A DNA stretch of 64,000 nucleotides from Aphrocallistes beatrix. Lineage: Eukaryota; Porifera; Hexactinellida; Sceptrulophora; Aphrocallistidae. The notes below the pieces were generated by a model. The model saw nothing but the letters and a program-made list of their open reading frames with translations. It searched no databases and had not been told where the DNA came from. Shown here piece after piece: positions 54,674 to 64,000 of this stretch. Positions within the stretch are counted from its first letter, which is position 1. Each line of letters begins with the position of its first letter. The position numbers and the translations under genes were made by a program. The stretch lies in contig OY725488.1 of NCBI GenBank assembly GCA_963281255.1, positions 682,001-746,000 on the forward strand, in the 5' to 3' direction.

Positions 54674-54910
54674 TTATGTGTCGGTGGACGATCGAATTTT
54701 CTTCAATTCAGAATAAGCCTCTTTCAGCATGGGGATAAGAATTCCAATTTTATCCGCATTGATAAAATGTGTTTTTTCAAATTGGTTGTACCTATCCAAA
54801 TATTCCTGGTTGATTGTGATGTGGTATTCAGAGTATGGTAATTTACTTCGCCATAAAGCAACATCTAAATCACCATCCTTCCAATATTTAATTGGTCTAT
54901 CAGATGCCAT
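54674..54910 (-). CDS. Small conserved-pair protein, copy 2 (78 aa)
   Basis: 78 codons, ATG start, TATAAATA 52 bp upstream. Compared with copy 1 it lacks one Pro codon and has six replacements (Ser to Tyr, Gln to Glu, Asp to Tyr, Arg to Lys, Pro to His, Gln to Arg). Of the seven nucleotide substitutions I count in the frame, six change the residue and the seventh lies in the same codon as one of these. An open frame kept through an in-frame indel suggests it is coding; the lack of silent changes suggests relaxed or diversifying selection. Function unknown. Confidence 0.6.
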   Translation of the reverse strand: MASDRPIKYWKDGDLDVALWRSKLPYSEYHITINQEYLDRYNQFEKTHFINADKIGILIPMLKEAYSELKKIRSSTDT

Positions 54911-54954
54911 TGATGTCAGTAGAGTGAAAATAATAAAAAAGCGAAATATACTCG

Positions 54955-54962
54955 TATTTATA
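54955..54962 (-). promoter_or_regulatory. TATA box of small gene copy 2
   Basis: Same element and same distance from the ATG (54910) as in copy 1. Confidence 0.55.
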
Positions 54963-55518
54963 GTTGTGAGAGCTTACTCGCTTCAGTGAATATGTTAACA
55001 TTTGATATACTCCCCATCCCGAATGTTACAGCCTGATCCCTGGCTGCAATATATTGTACTCAAATTTGATTTGTGATCAGAAAGAAAAACAATTTGAAAC
55101 AAATTGTTTAGAATCATGTAATACATTTTGTCTCTCAATAAAAATCCTGTTGGTGTAAGATAATATCATTTCATTAAGATATATTCGCGATCCCAAACTC
55201 CCTGATATAGTATACTCTAAATTGCAATATCTCGATGAAAATATTTAATTATTTAATTTTGTCCTGGATCAGATAAAAAGTGATGTAACCCATACGGAAC
55301 AACAGTTTAAGTGGGGACTTGGAAAGCTCTTTTGGACCTGGGAAAACACCCCCGACGTATCCCCTTTTTAGTGGCTCTGAGCCTCTGACACCCCTGCCCC
55401 TCCATATTATGCATTGCATACAAGTTACATAATTGATTCCAATTCTTCAAATCTAGTGAAGAGGCAGAGCTAGAACGTAGCTTAAGAACCTAGTAACTCA
55501 TTTACAAATTATAATTTG

Positions 55519-58500
55519 TTATAAATCCGTGTGTATAGATCCGAGTGACTCGTCCAAATTCTGAGACTCAATAATATCTCCTTGCAAATTCTTGTTCTTG
55601 AGATTTCCAATTGTGAACGCGTCCGTGCAGTTATTGACATTTAGCATAGCTTTGACGCGGAAAACAAAAGTTTCAAGAGTTTTCCGTAAGAGGGGGACAT
55701 GGCGTGTTAATAAAACATCCTTGAGGTTCTTTGAGTGAGTGCAGTAGTGCTGGAGACATCTGGTGCCTTGCTGCATTGACTTGAGTAGACTGGTTACTTC
55801 AGAATTCTTCTCTCTGAATACGTAGTCAAGCAGAGGCATGCCTAGTTTGAGAAATAAGTCAATGTAGAGGCGACCGTTCTTCAGCACAGTTCCTAAGAAT
55901 AATCTTCCGTCGAATGATTTGACAATGTTAACTAGGATCGCAAAGAGTCTAACAGAAATTTCAAGCGTGAATAATCTCTGCACATGTAGGTCCATGGGAT
56001 CAGAGGGGTGGAAGAGAGGATCCTGGAGGCTCTTAAGCTCAATGACAAGTTCTAAGAACATGACTTTATAGAATGCATGCAACGTAGAAAAGTTGAGCAT
56101 CGGAAAGAGCTTAGACTTAGTGCAATCTTCCAACAATAACTCCGGTACAGCAATACCTGCTATCTCCTCGATTGCTAAGAGCGGTGACTCATGGAAGTGT
56201 ACGAATAGCTTCACCACTTCCTCGAACACAGATTGCCTGTATGAACTAGGGTTCGACCAATCGCGCTTCAGGACCTTGTATACACTCTGTGATATGCACT
56301 GTTTCACTTGAGACGTGTTGTGTAGCTGAGATAGGTGAGTGAATATCTTACATGCAGGCTGTACCAAGGCGAATATGTCCCCACGGAAGAGTAGTGAGTC
56401 GAAATAAGCAATGCAATTTATAACGAGCTCTTCTCGCCCCAATAGCAACTGCTCAGAATTCAACTTGAAGATGTTTGCAATATCTCTCAGCATAACATCC
56501 AACTTATCTAGATGTTGGTTGATGGAAATAATGTGCAGTAGATTCTCTATACAAGAAAATATGAGAATAATAAGCTCCATTTCGTTCTGAGATTGGAAGA
56601 AATCATTAACAGAGACATCCATTGACTCGTCAGAGGTCTTATCAACAAGTTCCAGATATGTACAAAGATGTGGGATTAGCACGCATGCCATTGGGACGAG
56701 ATTGTTGTCAGAGATATTGATGGGTTTGTTTGATGGTGCATGAGCACCGAATCCATGTAGTGGAACGGCCCTTTCAAGTTTATGTTTCAGAGCTCGAACC
56801 AGAAATGTGCACTCATCAAGATTGATTGGCAATGTGTTCCATAGTTCATGAGAACTGAGCCCTTTCAACTCATCTGGGCTGAGTTTGATTCTGATCAATA
56901 GAATGGATTGTGGGGTTAGCTGATCGTAGAGTGGGACAGAGGAGAATGTTTCAGGGCAGGCTTTCCCCTTTTCAGTGAAAATATTCTTAAATTTACTTAA
57001 CTGTCCGTCGGTAGCAGCTGCTGATAGGTGTGTGGCGGTCACGGCTTGGTGAAGAGGTTGGTAGAGGAATCTAGGGAGGGAGGAGAGCTGGGGGGCGTAT
57101 TTCTGGAGTAGTCTCTCCACCAAGATAAGTTGGGACAACCGCTGGAAGACAAGCGGGTCGCTATCTCCGTGTCCGGAGTACACATTAACGAGCTCGCACA
57201 GCCATGCGGCCAGAAGTAGGAGGCACGCGGCTACGAGGGGAGAATCGGCCGAAGCAAAGTTGGCAGGCTGTGCCAGCTCATCCTGCTGAACAAGGAGGAT
57301 GGGGGATGAGAGAATGGAGTCCAGGTGCTGCCAGCTGCCGTGGAGATGTTGGTAGCAGATAGAGAGGAGCTGGAGCTGGGGGAGGAGGGACAGGATACAG
57401 CGGGATTCCCGAGGGCGGTCCAGCTTACCCCTCTGTAGCCGATGTACCAAGTTGAGGAGGTTAAGAGCGAAGTGGGGCTTTTCTCTCAAACCGAACACGG
57501 CACAAGGATGTAAACCACCGATCTGCTCGAAATCCTCTTCCAAACTAACCATGAAATCACTTCTGAACTCTTTCTCTAGGCCGGTGATCACCCAACCCAG
57601 GAACGCATCATTCTTCTGAGAAGCGCGGACCACTCCGGCGAGTTCGGTGTAGAAGAGCGACAGAGAGGAGGGATGTGAGGAGAGGGACTTTTTGAGATTT
57701 AAAATTGGTTTCGTCAGTCTTTGCAATTGGAAATCACTCATTTGGAAACCTTCATATTTATCCAACAAGATTTTCACACCTACTGTCACACCTATCACTC
57801 CCACATATCTGATCAACTCCTCTACGTTGCCTAGCAACAAGCTGACCGCCTCATGGAATGCCTCTCGCATGAAATAATCGTTTGCTCCATTGGAGTGTAG
57901 AGCCAATCTCCCAGTCAGTTCAAAATAACTAATTATGTTGTGTTTTAGAAATGTGCCAAGTTCTGTGTACAGATCTTGTAACTGGGTGAGAAAGGGAAGC
58001 AGTGCGTCCTTGTCAGACTCCACGATGGAAGAGAGGAGGGTGAGAGGGGGGAGAGGGTCGAGTTTAGGTTCCAGCTGTAGGGTTCTGAGCAGGAAATCAA
58101 TGAGGGTCTGTCTTTGATCAGATCCAACTGTAAGGAAAAGAGAGAGGATGAGAGAGAAAGTGAAATCAGAATCATTGGTCAGGAGAGGGACCTCGAAGAG
58201 GGAGTAGAAGGGAGTGGAGTACATCTCGAGACAGTACACGATGATGGCCATATCCTCCAACATCTTGTCAAGACTGATTCCTTCTCTGAACTTAGATTTG
58301 AGCTCGGTCTGCACCCTCCCCTGGAAGCAGTCGTTCCCGTACATGAGACAGAGGGTGCACAGGTCCACAGCTCGGATGTCCGCAGCCGGAGAGTGCTCGA
58401 TCAGTCTCAGCCAGCTCTCCAACACCATCGGCTGGAACTTCATAATGCTATCTAGGGTTCTTAGAATGACCACATTCTTATTCTCCTCTCTGGTTGTGGT

Positions 58501-59367
58501 GAAGATCTCGCTGCTTCTCACCTGTGACACAACTTCGTCACTCTCCGCCTGATGTGAAGGGTGCAGAATGAATTTCAGCAGGTACTCCAGATCCTCACTA
58601 GAAACCGCAGCCAGCAGTTTCATAGCTGACTCTCTGAACTCGTTGATCAGGTCTGGCGTCAGATTGAAGTTGTCTATTGTATCGACAATGACAGCGGTGA
58701 GGTTAGTATCCGGGAGCAGCTGCTTCAGTTGCTGAGCCACGAAAGTGTGTTCAGAATCCGGCACAATGTCCGGGAGACAGAGGACCACGAGGCGCTGTAA
58801 GGGGAGAGGACAGGAGGTCAGTATTCTGAGGATCTTTGTTGAGAATTCTCGGGGGTTGACTAGTTTACTGATCCAGCGTAATTGTGTTATGATGAGGTTA
58901 GTTACTTCATTGGCGGTTTCTGTATCCGGCGAAGTGGAGTAGCGTTCTAGGCGGGATAAGAGGAACGAGATGATGAAAGGTTGGATCGGGTGAATGTCGA
59001 GAAGGAGACGGACTAGGGTCGGCTGTCCCATGTTACACAGGGAGTATTCAGGAGGGCCTGTGTAATCCAGTGGGTCTAGTGAAGCCTTCAAACGATCCTC
59101 TGAATCCAAATGGTACTCAATCTCTGTCTGCAGTTGATCGGGACTGATTCGGGAAGATGAGAGCTTTGAAGTGAATGTGCGAGAAAATGAAGTGACGTCA
59201 CACCTAATGCCATAGCTGAGTTGTGATATTGTAATACCACATGCGTCGAATAAATCCTTCAAATTCGCAGCTTGATCGGTTCGAATGGTATCCACCTGTT
59301 TCTTCGGAGGGTTCTTCTTTGAGAGACCAGCTCTGCGTGACTGGGTTGCCTTTTTCGACAGTGACAT
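55519..59367 (-). CDS. FANCD2: Fanconi anaemia group D2 protein homologue
   Basis: 1282 residues, no introns, ATG start; the human protein is about 1451. An alpha-solenoid nuclear protein that clamps DNA with FANCI during interstrand-crosslink repair. Family matches run the whole length, e.g. YSLCNMGQPTLVRLLLD near residue 108, AIEEIAGIAVPELL, NGRLYIDLFLKLGMPLLDYV, and near the C terminus RHVPLLRKTLETFVFRVKAM and NLKNKNLQGDIIESQN. The human mono-ubiquitination site is Lys561 in a YKLIGIIGA context; the matching stretch here is IRYVGVIGV, with Arg520 where I align the Lys. The acidic C-terminal tail is shorter than in vertebrates. Confidence 0.93.
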   Translation of the reverse strand: MSLSKKATQSRRAGLSKKNPPKKQVDTIRTDQAANLKDLFDACGITISQLSYGIRCDVTSFSRTFTSKLSSSRISPDQLQTEIEYHLDSEDRLKASLDPLDYTGPPEYSLCNMGQPTLVRLLLDIHPIQPFIISFLLSRLERYSTSPDTETANEVTNLIITQLRWISKLVNPREFSTKILRILTSCPLPLQRLVVLCLPDIVPDSEHTFVAQQLKQLLPDTNLTAVIVDTIDNFNLTPDLINEFRESAMKLLAAVSSEDLEYLLKFILHPSHQAESDEVVSQVRSSEIFTTTREENKNVVILRTLDSIMKFQPMVLESWLRLIEHSPAADIRAVDLCTLCLMYGNDCFQGRVQTELKSKFREGISLDKMLEDMAIIVYCLEMYSTPFYSLFEVPLLTNDSDFTFSLILSLFLTVGSDQRQTLIDFLLRTLQLEPKLDPLPPLTLLSSIVESDKDALLPFLTQLQDLYTELGTFLKHNIISYFELTGRLALHSNGANDYFMREAFHEAVSLLLGNVEELIRYVGVIGVTVGVKILLDKYEGFQMSDFQLQRLTKPILNLKKSLSSHPSSLSLFYTELAGVVRASQKNDAFLGWVITGLEKEFRSDFMVSLEEDFEQIGGLHPCAVFGLREKPHFALNLLNLVHRLQRGKLDRPRESRCILSLLPQLQLLSICYQHLHGSWQHLDSILSSPILLVQQDELAQPANFASADSPLVAACLLLLAAWLCELVNVYSGHGDSDPLVFQRLSQLILVERLLQKYAPQLSSLPRFLYQPLHQAVTATHLSAAATDGQLSKFKNIFTEKGKACPETFSSVPLYDQLTPQSILLIRIKLSPDELKGLSSHELWNTLPINLDECTFLVRALKHKLERAVPLHGFGAHAPSNKPINISDNNLVPMACVLIPHLCTYLELVDKTSDESMDVSVNDFFQSQNEMELIILIFSCIENLLHIISINQHLDKLDVMLRDIANIFKLNSEQLLLGREELVINCIAYFDSLLFRGDIFALVQPACKIFTHLSQLHNTSQVKQCISQSVYKVLKRDWSNPSSYRQSVFEEVVKLFVHFHESPLLAIEEIAGIAVPELLLEDCTKSKLFPMLNFSTLHAFYKVMFLELVIELKSLQDPLFHPSDPMDLHVQRLFTLEISVRLFAILVNIVKSFDGRLFLGTVLKNGRLYIDLFLKLGMPLLDYVFREKNSEVTSLLKSMQQGTRCLQHYCTHSKNLKDVLLTRHVPLLRKTLETFVFRVKAMLNVNNCTDAFTIGNLKNKNLQGDIIESQNLDESLGSIHTDL

Positions 59368-60210
59368 CTAAGGAACTGATAATTATTCACCCATAAATGA
59401 ATGATCTCACAACAAAATCTTATTGGGTCAAGTGGCAGATTGTGTCGTGGAATGATGCTATCTTTTTTCCCCGTCTTACTTTGTGATGACACCTTTTTAG
59501 CTGACCACTAGAAATAGTTTTTAAACCTGTGTTAAGGTTTAATAACGCAATATTTTCATGTTTTATTCAAAAACCCAAATTGACGTTTTATTTTTTAGAC
59601 ATCAGTGCTAAGTAAATTTGGTGGTTTGGTGGCTATCGCCAACAAAATCTACGATAAGCCATCAAAATTCTGAGCCGTGGTGGTTAATTAACTGAGTGTT
59701 GGTCAATTTATTTAGAGCATTACTTAGTGGTTATTAGTCACCAGAGAAAATAAAAAGTGATGAATATACCCAAACCAAATTTTGATTTTGTCGAGCAATG
59801 CTAGAGGTTAATCTCTACTGGTTTTTGAAATCAAGTAAATAAATTGAGTAGACAGAAAAAAGAGTTACCACTCTTCTTTTAATTCTTTTAATACGTGTAC
59901 CTGTGTGTTGCCTTTTTGGTTTAACATATTCACCTTTTACCCGGAATATTCCGGAGAATAGGCGTTTTAATCTCGGGAATAAATTTCTTCTGGAACTTAT
60001 AACCGCACAGCCTAATTCCATGTTAGGTAGTGAGGTATTTCGGGATGGTAACGTTCTGGAATTAGAGACAGGCACTGGCGTAATCTTACTTGCTAACTGT
60101 CCGTGAATCGAAAACAAAAAAAACTACAAGTAAAAATTATAAGTGAAGCAACATAAAAAGTATCCAAAAACTCGAAAATATCCTGAAATCCCAGCGATCA
60201 TGTCCTAATA
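59368..60210. other. Spacer between FANCD2 and the CYTH protein gene
   Basis: 843 bp including the FANCD2 promoter. A likely decayed hAT-like repeat of about 200 bp runs from CAGTGCTAAG (about 59606) to the inverted TGTCGAGCAATGCTAG (about 59790), with a GGTTTGGTGGCTATCGCCAAC motif shared with 20.5 kb. A basic 100-codon minus-strand frame (59815-60117) has no ATG at its start and is not called. Confidence 0.4.
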
Positions 60211-60756
60211 CTAATTCCATTGCTCGCCTGCCTTATTCGACTCCAGTATCTCCATGTAGGCATGAGTCTGCAGCCAGGAGACATCTACCTTCAGCTCGAT
60301 CAAGATCTTCTCAGCTAGAGCCATCCCCTCCTCCCTGGACTGTCCCGATTTCAGTTTGACTTCTAGCTCCAAGAAATAGCCCAATCCATCTACTTTGTCT
60401 AAATGAATGCGAACCTGACCCAAGATGTAAAGGTAGCGATGCTTTTCGATTTCGCCTCTCCTCCCCAACAGGTTGGACAGAATTTCCCTCATAGAGGGAG
60501 GGTCCTTGACGGGACTCTTGAAGTAATGGCATCTTTTGGAATCAAGATCATCTGATTTTTTATAAAAAATCAGAGTAGCATTGGTATCGCCATTTTGTTC
60601 CCTTAGCTTCACCACACCTTTTGATGAATGAAAAAATGTGTCGCGCTGGAGAATAAGAACACCTTTGGTCTTAGTTTTGAGATTCAATTTAGAGTAGATG
60701 TGCTCATATATTTTCCGAGTAGGTAATTGAACTTTTATTTCTATATTTTCACACAT
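60211..60756 (-). CDS. CYTH-domain protein (class IV adenylate cyclase / thiamine triphosphatase-like fold)
   Basis: 181 residues from the ATG at 60756. Starts MCENIEIKV, the signature strand of CYTH proteins (usually ExExK; here the first Glu is Asn, as I recall for many animal members). It then has QRDTFF, KLREQNG and the C-terminal RIHLDKVDGLGYFLELEV, in which charged residues line the triphosphate-binding tunnel. Such proteins hydrolyse or bind triphosphates (thiamine triphosphate, tripolyphosphate) or make cAMP in some bacteria. The animal members of this subgroup resemble bacterial CyaB more than human THTPA; activity is not known. Single exon. Confidence 0.82.
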   Translation of the reverse strand: MCENIEIKVQLPTRKIYEHIYSKLNLKTKTKGVLILQRDTFFHSSKGVVKLREQNGDTNATLIFYKKSDDLDSKRCHYFKSPVKDPPSMREILSNLLGRRGEIEKHRYLYILGQVRIHLDKVDGLGYFLELEVKLKSGQSREEGMALAEKILIELKVDVSWLQTHAYMEILESNKAGEQWN

Positions 60757-60961
60757 GCTTATAAACCTACGCACCTAGATGTAGATAGTCAATTAAATTA
60801 ATCCCAGCTGTCAAGTGAAACCGAAGAGAAGAATAAAATCATTTAGGCTAAGACAACAACATTACTTCAATAATAAGTCCAAATGATTGTAATAATAATC
60901 AAGTGCCATGCCAAGCAATAGTTTTATAGCTTTGTTCAAATTGAGACATCAATTCAGGAGA

Positions 60962-61708
60962 CTACACTGTGAATCCTACCCCTGGGGGCATGTCAGTCTG
61001 TGAGGGAGTCTGTGATTTTTGTTGTAATTGGGAGGGATATACATTGTTCGATGGCTGCATAATAAATCCGATTGGATTAGCCATTGCTATCCCGCCACCA
61101 TTATGGTATGCAGGCGGGATGGGTGGAGGATGTGGGTAGGGAACAGGGGAGGGGACGGAATTGTAGGGTTGATGGGTTGGGGGCGTTGGCATGAGAGAAG
61201 ACGGATAGAGAGAAGCTGTGTTTGGTGAAGAGTAGACAGATGTTGTGGTTAGTGGAACAAGAGAAGGCATTGAAGAATTGTGAGCTGGTACTGAGTGTTT
61301 GGTTGATGGTTTCCGAGTTTTGCTGAGGAGGTATGATACCTTGTCCTGGAATTCTGTTCCAACGAAGAGAGTGAAGAGGGAAGGATTCTCTGACTCGCTG
61401 ACATTGAGCTTACGATATTTCACCAACTCTTCTATACAACTAAATTGAATTTCTTTATTCGCAGTGTTCATACTTACGACTTCAATTAGGGTGAGTGCTC
61501 CTTGCAAGTCGCAACTTTCCATCTCTTCTGACAGCAATTTCAACACTTTCAATCTTGAACTTGCGCGAGTTATCGACTTCACCAGTTGAGTTATCTGGTC
61601 TACCCTGAACCTCTGAGCGACATAGCAACTCAGTATTTCTACTTTCCCCACATTCGTTGTGCTAGTTTCAATGTCGTCTAGTAAGAGGGCAAATTTCTTT
61701 GACTCCAT
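60962..61708 (-). CDS. DUF4476-like helical domain protein with proline-rich tail
   Basis: 248 residues from the ATG at 61708. Residues 5-95 are helices with the pattern KVEILSCYVAQRFRVDQITQ...ASSRLKVLKLLSEEM, like the DUF4476 repeat seen in proline-rich animal proteins. Residues 130-248 are low complexity, rich in Pro, Ser, Tyr and Gln (PVPYPHPPPIPPAYHNGGG). No signal peptide or membrane segment. Function unknown. Divergent from THOC5 over 243 bp, which suggests a shared promoter region. Confidence 0.65.
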   Translation of the reverse strand: MESKKFALLLDDIETSTTNVGKVEILSCYVAQRFRVDQITQLVKSITRASSRLKVLKLLSEEMESCDLQGALTLIEVVSMNTANKEIQFSCIEELVKYRKLNVSESENPSLFTLFVGTEFQDKVSYLLSKTRKPSTKHSVPAHNSSMPSLVPLTTTSVYSSPNTASLYPSSLMPTPPTHQPYNSVPSPVPYPHPPPIPPAYHNGGGIAMANPIGFIMQPSNNVYPSQLQQKSQTPSQTDMPPGVGFTV

Positions 61709-61951
61709 TTCTTGTTTCCTCGCTTGCAAATCTAATTCTATCTTCCAATGACTTATTTCACTTATTTATTGCGCTTAGTGCCCATTAATCCAAGTGCATA
61801 ATTCATAGTTGAATGATGAAATGTATGAACACATCACAATGGAATAGTGCCTGACCTCGATTTGAATAGATTTTTATTCTTCCAGCTCATTTTTAGGATT
61901 CCTTATTCACAATATCTTAATTAATTAGCTCGACTATATTTTGTTGAGGAC

Positions 61952-63049
61952 ATGAATCAAACCAATAGAGAATCGAATACTTTTACACAATTCAAGCATT
62001 TAGCTGATGAACTCAGACAGAAAGTGGATGAATTCCAATCCATTCCACCCGGTGCTAGGAAGAAACTGCTGGAAGGTAGCGGCGAGGTAAGCAACGTCCA
62101 GGTGCTGTTGAGTGAGCTAGTCAGCTGTCAGAGCCGGTGCATCCAGGTGGGAGCTGAAGCGGAAGAAGAGTTCCAGACAGAGCAGGAGGTATCGGATGTT
62201 CTGCACGACAGATCGCAGGAGTCCGAACTGCACCTGCAAATACTGAAAGACGAAGTGAACGACCTGAAGAGGTTTCGAGAGCTGGGAGAGGGAGTCAGCG
62301 ACCCTAATGAGGTCATAAGAGGAGAGCTCCAAGAGAGAGGCCGCCTGATCAGACAGATGGAGCAGTTGAAGCTTGAAGAGATGAATGCCGCTCATAGCTT
62401 ACTGGGGAGGAAAGCTGAGTATGATAAACTGAACTCAAAGTTCCTTCATCTCCAAGAATTCTTTTCCCTCTTCTCCCCATCCCAGACCATATACTCGGAC
62501 ACAGCATCAGATATGGAGATGATGCCACGCGATATCTACGAGCTGCCTCTCCCTCTTTTCATGATCTACATGCGTCTCTCTGTCTACGTCATCAACAAGA
62601 AGGACCCAAATCTAGAATGCGTGGCAGAGGAGATTCAAGACTTGCCCGAGAACTCACACCCTGCTACTCTCCCGTACTCGTTCTCCATCGTTCTCAGCTA
62701 CAAGCGCAAGTACCTGAAGTTCTATTTCCATCCTGACATACAGGTGGTCAGTGTGAGGCATAACATCGCTACGCAAGACGGGATTCTGCTCAAAATCTAC
62801 CAGAATGACGATGGTGCAACTTCTCCCAATCCTTCTACTTTCTACTTGCTGAAAGCCGCGAGTTCCAGCCTCTCAATGGATGCTCTAGTGTCTGAAGGAC
62901 ACACTGGTCGTATGTACAGGTGGGGTCAGGTGTTGGGGGGTCTCTCTTTCTATCCGGAGAGACAAGACGAGTTAGAGATTCAGGTTACGTCGTTCGATGT
63001 TATTCGAGAGTTAGACAGCATTCTGTCATCAGACACAAAGTCCCAATGA
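61952..63049 (+). CDS. THOC5: THO complex subunit 5 homologue
   Basis: 365 residues, single exon, ATG start. An N-terminal coiled coil (about residues 5-180) is followed by a beta-rich C-terminal part. Family hallmarks are YELPLPLFMIYMRLSVY (LPPPLY... in vertebrates) and RMYRWGQVLGGLSF near the end. THOC5 is part of the THO/TREX complex that couples transcription to mRNA export in the nucleus. Vertebrate THOC5 is about 683 residues; this one ends soon after the LGGL motif and so lacks the C-terminal half. No frameshift is evident, so the short form looks genuine. Confidence 0.82.
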   Translation: MNQTNRESNTFTQFKHLADELRQKVDEFQSIPPGARKKLLEGSGEVSNVQVLLSELVSCQSRCIQVGAEAEEEFQTEQEVSDVLHDRSQESELHLQILKDEVNDLKRFRELGEGVSDPNEVIRGELQERGRLIRQMEQLKLEEMNAAHSLLGRKAEYDKLNSKFLHLQEFFSLFSPSQTIYSDTASDMEMMPRDIYELPLPLFMIYMRLSVYVINKKDPNLECVAEEIQDLPENSHPATLPYSFSIVLSYKRKYLKFYFHPDIQVVSVRHNIATQDGILLKIYQNDDGATSPNPSTFYLLKAASSSLSMDALVSEGHTGRMYRWGQVLGGLSFYPERQDELEIQVTSFDVIRELDSILSSDTKSQ

Positions 63050-63181
63050 TTACATAAGTGTTAGTCTATTATTATTGAACTATTTTCTCTTATGATAAGT
63101 TTCCAGAATTCAGAATTGAGAGGAGAGGCTTGCATCAACTAAGTATCCACATGTGCTATTCCTATTTAGACCCTCACTGCC

Positions 63182-64000
63182 ATGATCTTGAGTATCGACG
63201 GGCTGGAAGTGGTGTTCCCCTTCGAAAGCATCTACCCCGAGCAGTACGAGTACATGCTCGAGTTGAAGAGGGTGCTGGACGCCAGGGGGCACGCAGTGCT
63301 GGAGATGCCGTGTGGCACAGGTAAGACGATTTCGCTCCTCTCTGTGATACTCTCCTACGCACTCAAACACCCTCACGCGGTCTCCCGCCTCATCTACTGC
63401 TCCAGGACAGTCCCGGAGATAGAGAAGGTGTTGGAGGAACTGAGTCTCCTGTTCACAGCGCATAAGAAGGAGATGGGGTCACACCCTCGTGTCTTGGCGA
63501 TCGGACTCAGTGCTCGCAAGAACCTGTGTATCCATCCGGAAGTATGTAAGGAATCGGATGGCAGAATTGTTGATGGGAAATGTCAACAGATGACGTCATC
63601 ATTAGTGAGAGAGCAGCGAAGAATTGATCCAACATTGTCGCAATGTGATTTTTTCGAACGCTTCGAGTCGTTTGGAAAAGACAGTCCAATCCCAGACGGT
63701 GTGTACACGCTGGAAGGGTTGAAAACATACGGAAAGGCGAAAGGATTGTGTCCTTACTTCCTTGCTAGAAACGCGCTTCTGAATGCTAAAATTATCGTCT
63801 ATAGCTACTACTATCTATTGGATCCTAAAATTGCAGAGATTGTCTCAAAAGAGTTTCCCAGGAATTCGGTTATAGTGTTCGATGAAGCACACAACATCGA
63901 TAACGTATGTGTGGAGTCGATGAGTGTTAAGCTGACTCGGACTACACTAGCGGGTGCGCTCAAGAATCTGCAAACACTCTCTAGCGAGATTGAGAGGATC
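63182..64000 (+). CDS. ERCC2: TFIIH DNA helicase XPD/ERCC2, N-terminal part (runs off the window)
   Basis: Open from the ATG at 63182 to the window edge, 273 codons. Begins MILSIDGLEVVFPFESIYPE, matching the XPD N terminus. Walker A is EMPCGTGKT (residues 41-49; Cys where most XPDs have Ser). Four Cys at 116, 134, 155 and 190 form the iron-sulfur cluster ligands at the same numbering as human XPD. Walker B/DEAH is VIVFDEAHNID (234-237). XPD opens DNA in nucleotide excision repair as part of TFIIH. It follows THOC5 by 132 bp in the same direction. Confidence 0.95.
   Translation, partial: MILSIDGLEVVFPFESIYPEQYEYMLELKRVLDARGHAVLEMPCGTGKTISLLSVILSYALKHPHAVSRLIYCSRTVPEIEKVLEELSLLFTAHKKEMGSHPRVLAIGLSARKNLCIHPEVCKESDGRIVDGKCQQMTSSLVREQRRIDPTLSQCDFFERFESFGKDSPIPDGVYTLEGLKTYGKAKGLCPYFLARNALLNAKIIVYSYYYLLDPKIAEIVSKEFPRNSVIVFDEAHNIDNVCVESMSVKLTRTTLAGALKNLQTLSSEIERI

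Larger units (their letters stand above)
53601..55457. repeat. Tandem duplication, copy 2
   Basis: Second copy of the block at 51283-53566, without the 550-bp insertion, but with short extra segments at about 55040-55140 and 55215-55330. Outside the small gene I find no ORF conserved between the copies. Confidence 0.85.

Noticed and set aside
59815-60117. 100-codon basic minus-strand frame
   Set aside because: Its start codon is TTG, the first ATG leaves 68 codons, and nothing similar is known to me; a small exon cannot be excluded.

Overview
The window is nuclear DNA of an animal, most likely an early-branching one; a sponge would fit, but that is inference. The gene set is metazoan: adhesion GPCRs with GPS/GAIN and fibronectin-III modules, a TRPA channel, a receptor tyrosine kinase with Ig and frizzled domains, a NuMA-like spindle protein, FANCD2, mitofusin, exportin-7, THOC5, PRPF31 and XPD. 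Introns are GT-AG and mostly 65-120 bp. Many long genes (exportin-7, FANCD2, NuMA-like, the receptor kinase, mitofusin, adenylosuccinate lyase) are uninterrupted, while the modular receptors are cut into roughly 300-bp phase-1 exons. AT-rich spacers carry several small inverted-repeat transposons.

Layout. 0.2-2.7 kb (+): last two exons of an adhesion GPCR. 3.2-9.0 kb: adenylosuccinate lyase (-), phospholipase B-like (+), a membrane-anchored short-chain dehydrogenase (+) and an NHL-type propeller protein (+). 9.6-26.1 kb (-): a second adhesion GPCR of 21 exons that I can assemble into one open frame of about 2540 residues: signal peptide, C-type lectin, 14 FnIII, Ig, GAIN/GPS, 7TM and tail. 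Exportin-7 (16.5-19.8 kb, same strand) lies inside one of its introns. 27.3-32.4 kb (-): an LRR protein and the NuMA-like protein. 33.3-41.9 kb (-): a three-exon TRPA channel whose first intron holds an intact receptor tyrosine kinase, again on the same strand. 43.0-50.3 kb (-): PRPF31, a PRPF31-mitofusin chimera, an ANKRD45-like gene and full-length mitofusin, reshaped by segmental duplication and by a foldback transposon whose empty site is also present. 51.3-55.5 kb: a tandemly duplicated block in which each copy keeps a small TATA-driven gene of 78-79 codons. 55.5-64 kb: FANCD2 (-), a CYTH protein (-), a DUF4476-like protein (-), THOC5 (+) and the start of XPD/ERCC2 (+).

The genes do not form one pathway. 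They mix housekeeping functions (purine synthesis, splicing, mRNA and protein export, DNA repair and TFIIH) with surface receptors. The most noteworthy signals are the two same-strand nested genes, the in-frame PRPF31-mitofusin chimera, the pair of small fast-changing genes, an FnIII exon pair about 97% identical with identity stopping at the splice sites, and an apparent Arg in place of the FANCD2 ubiquitin-acceptor Lys. All domain and family assignments come from reading the sequence and from memory of the families; no database search was run.
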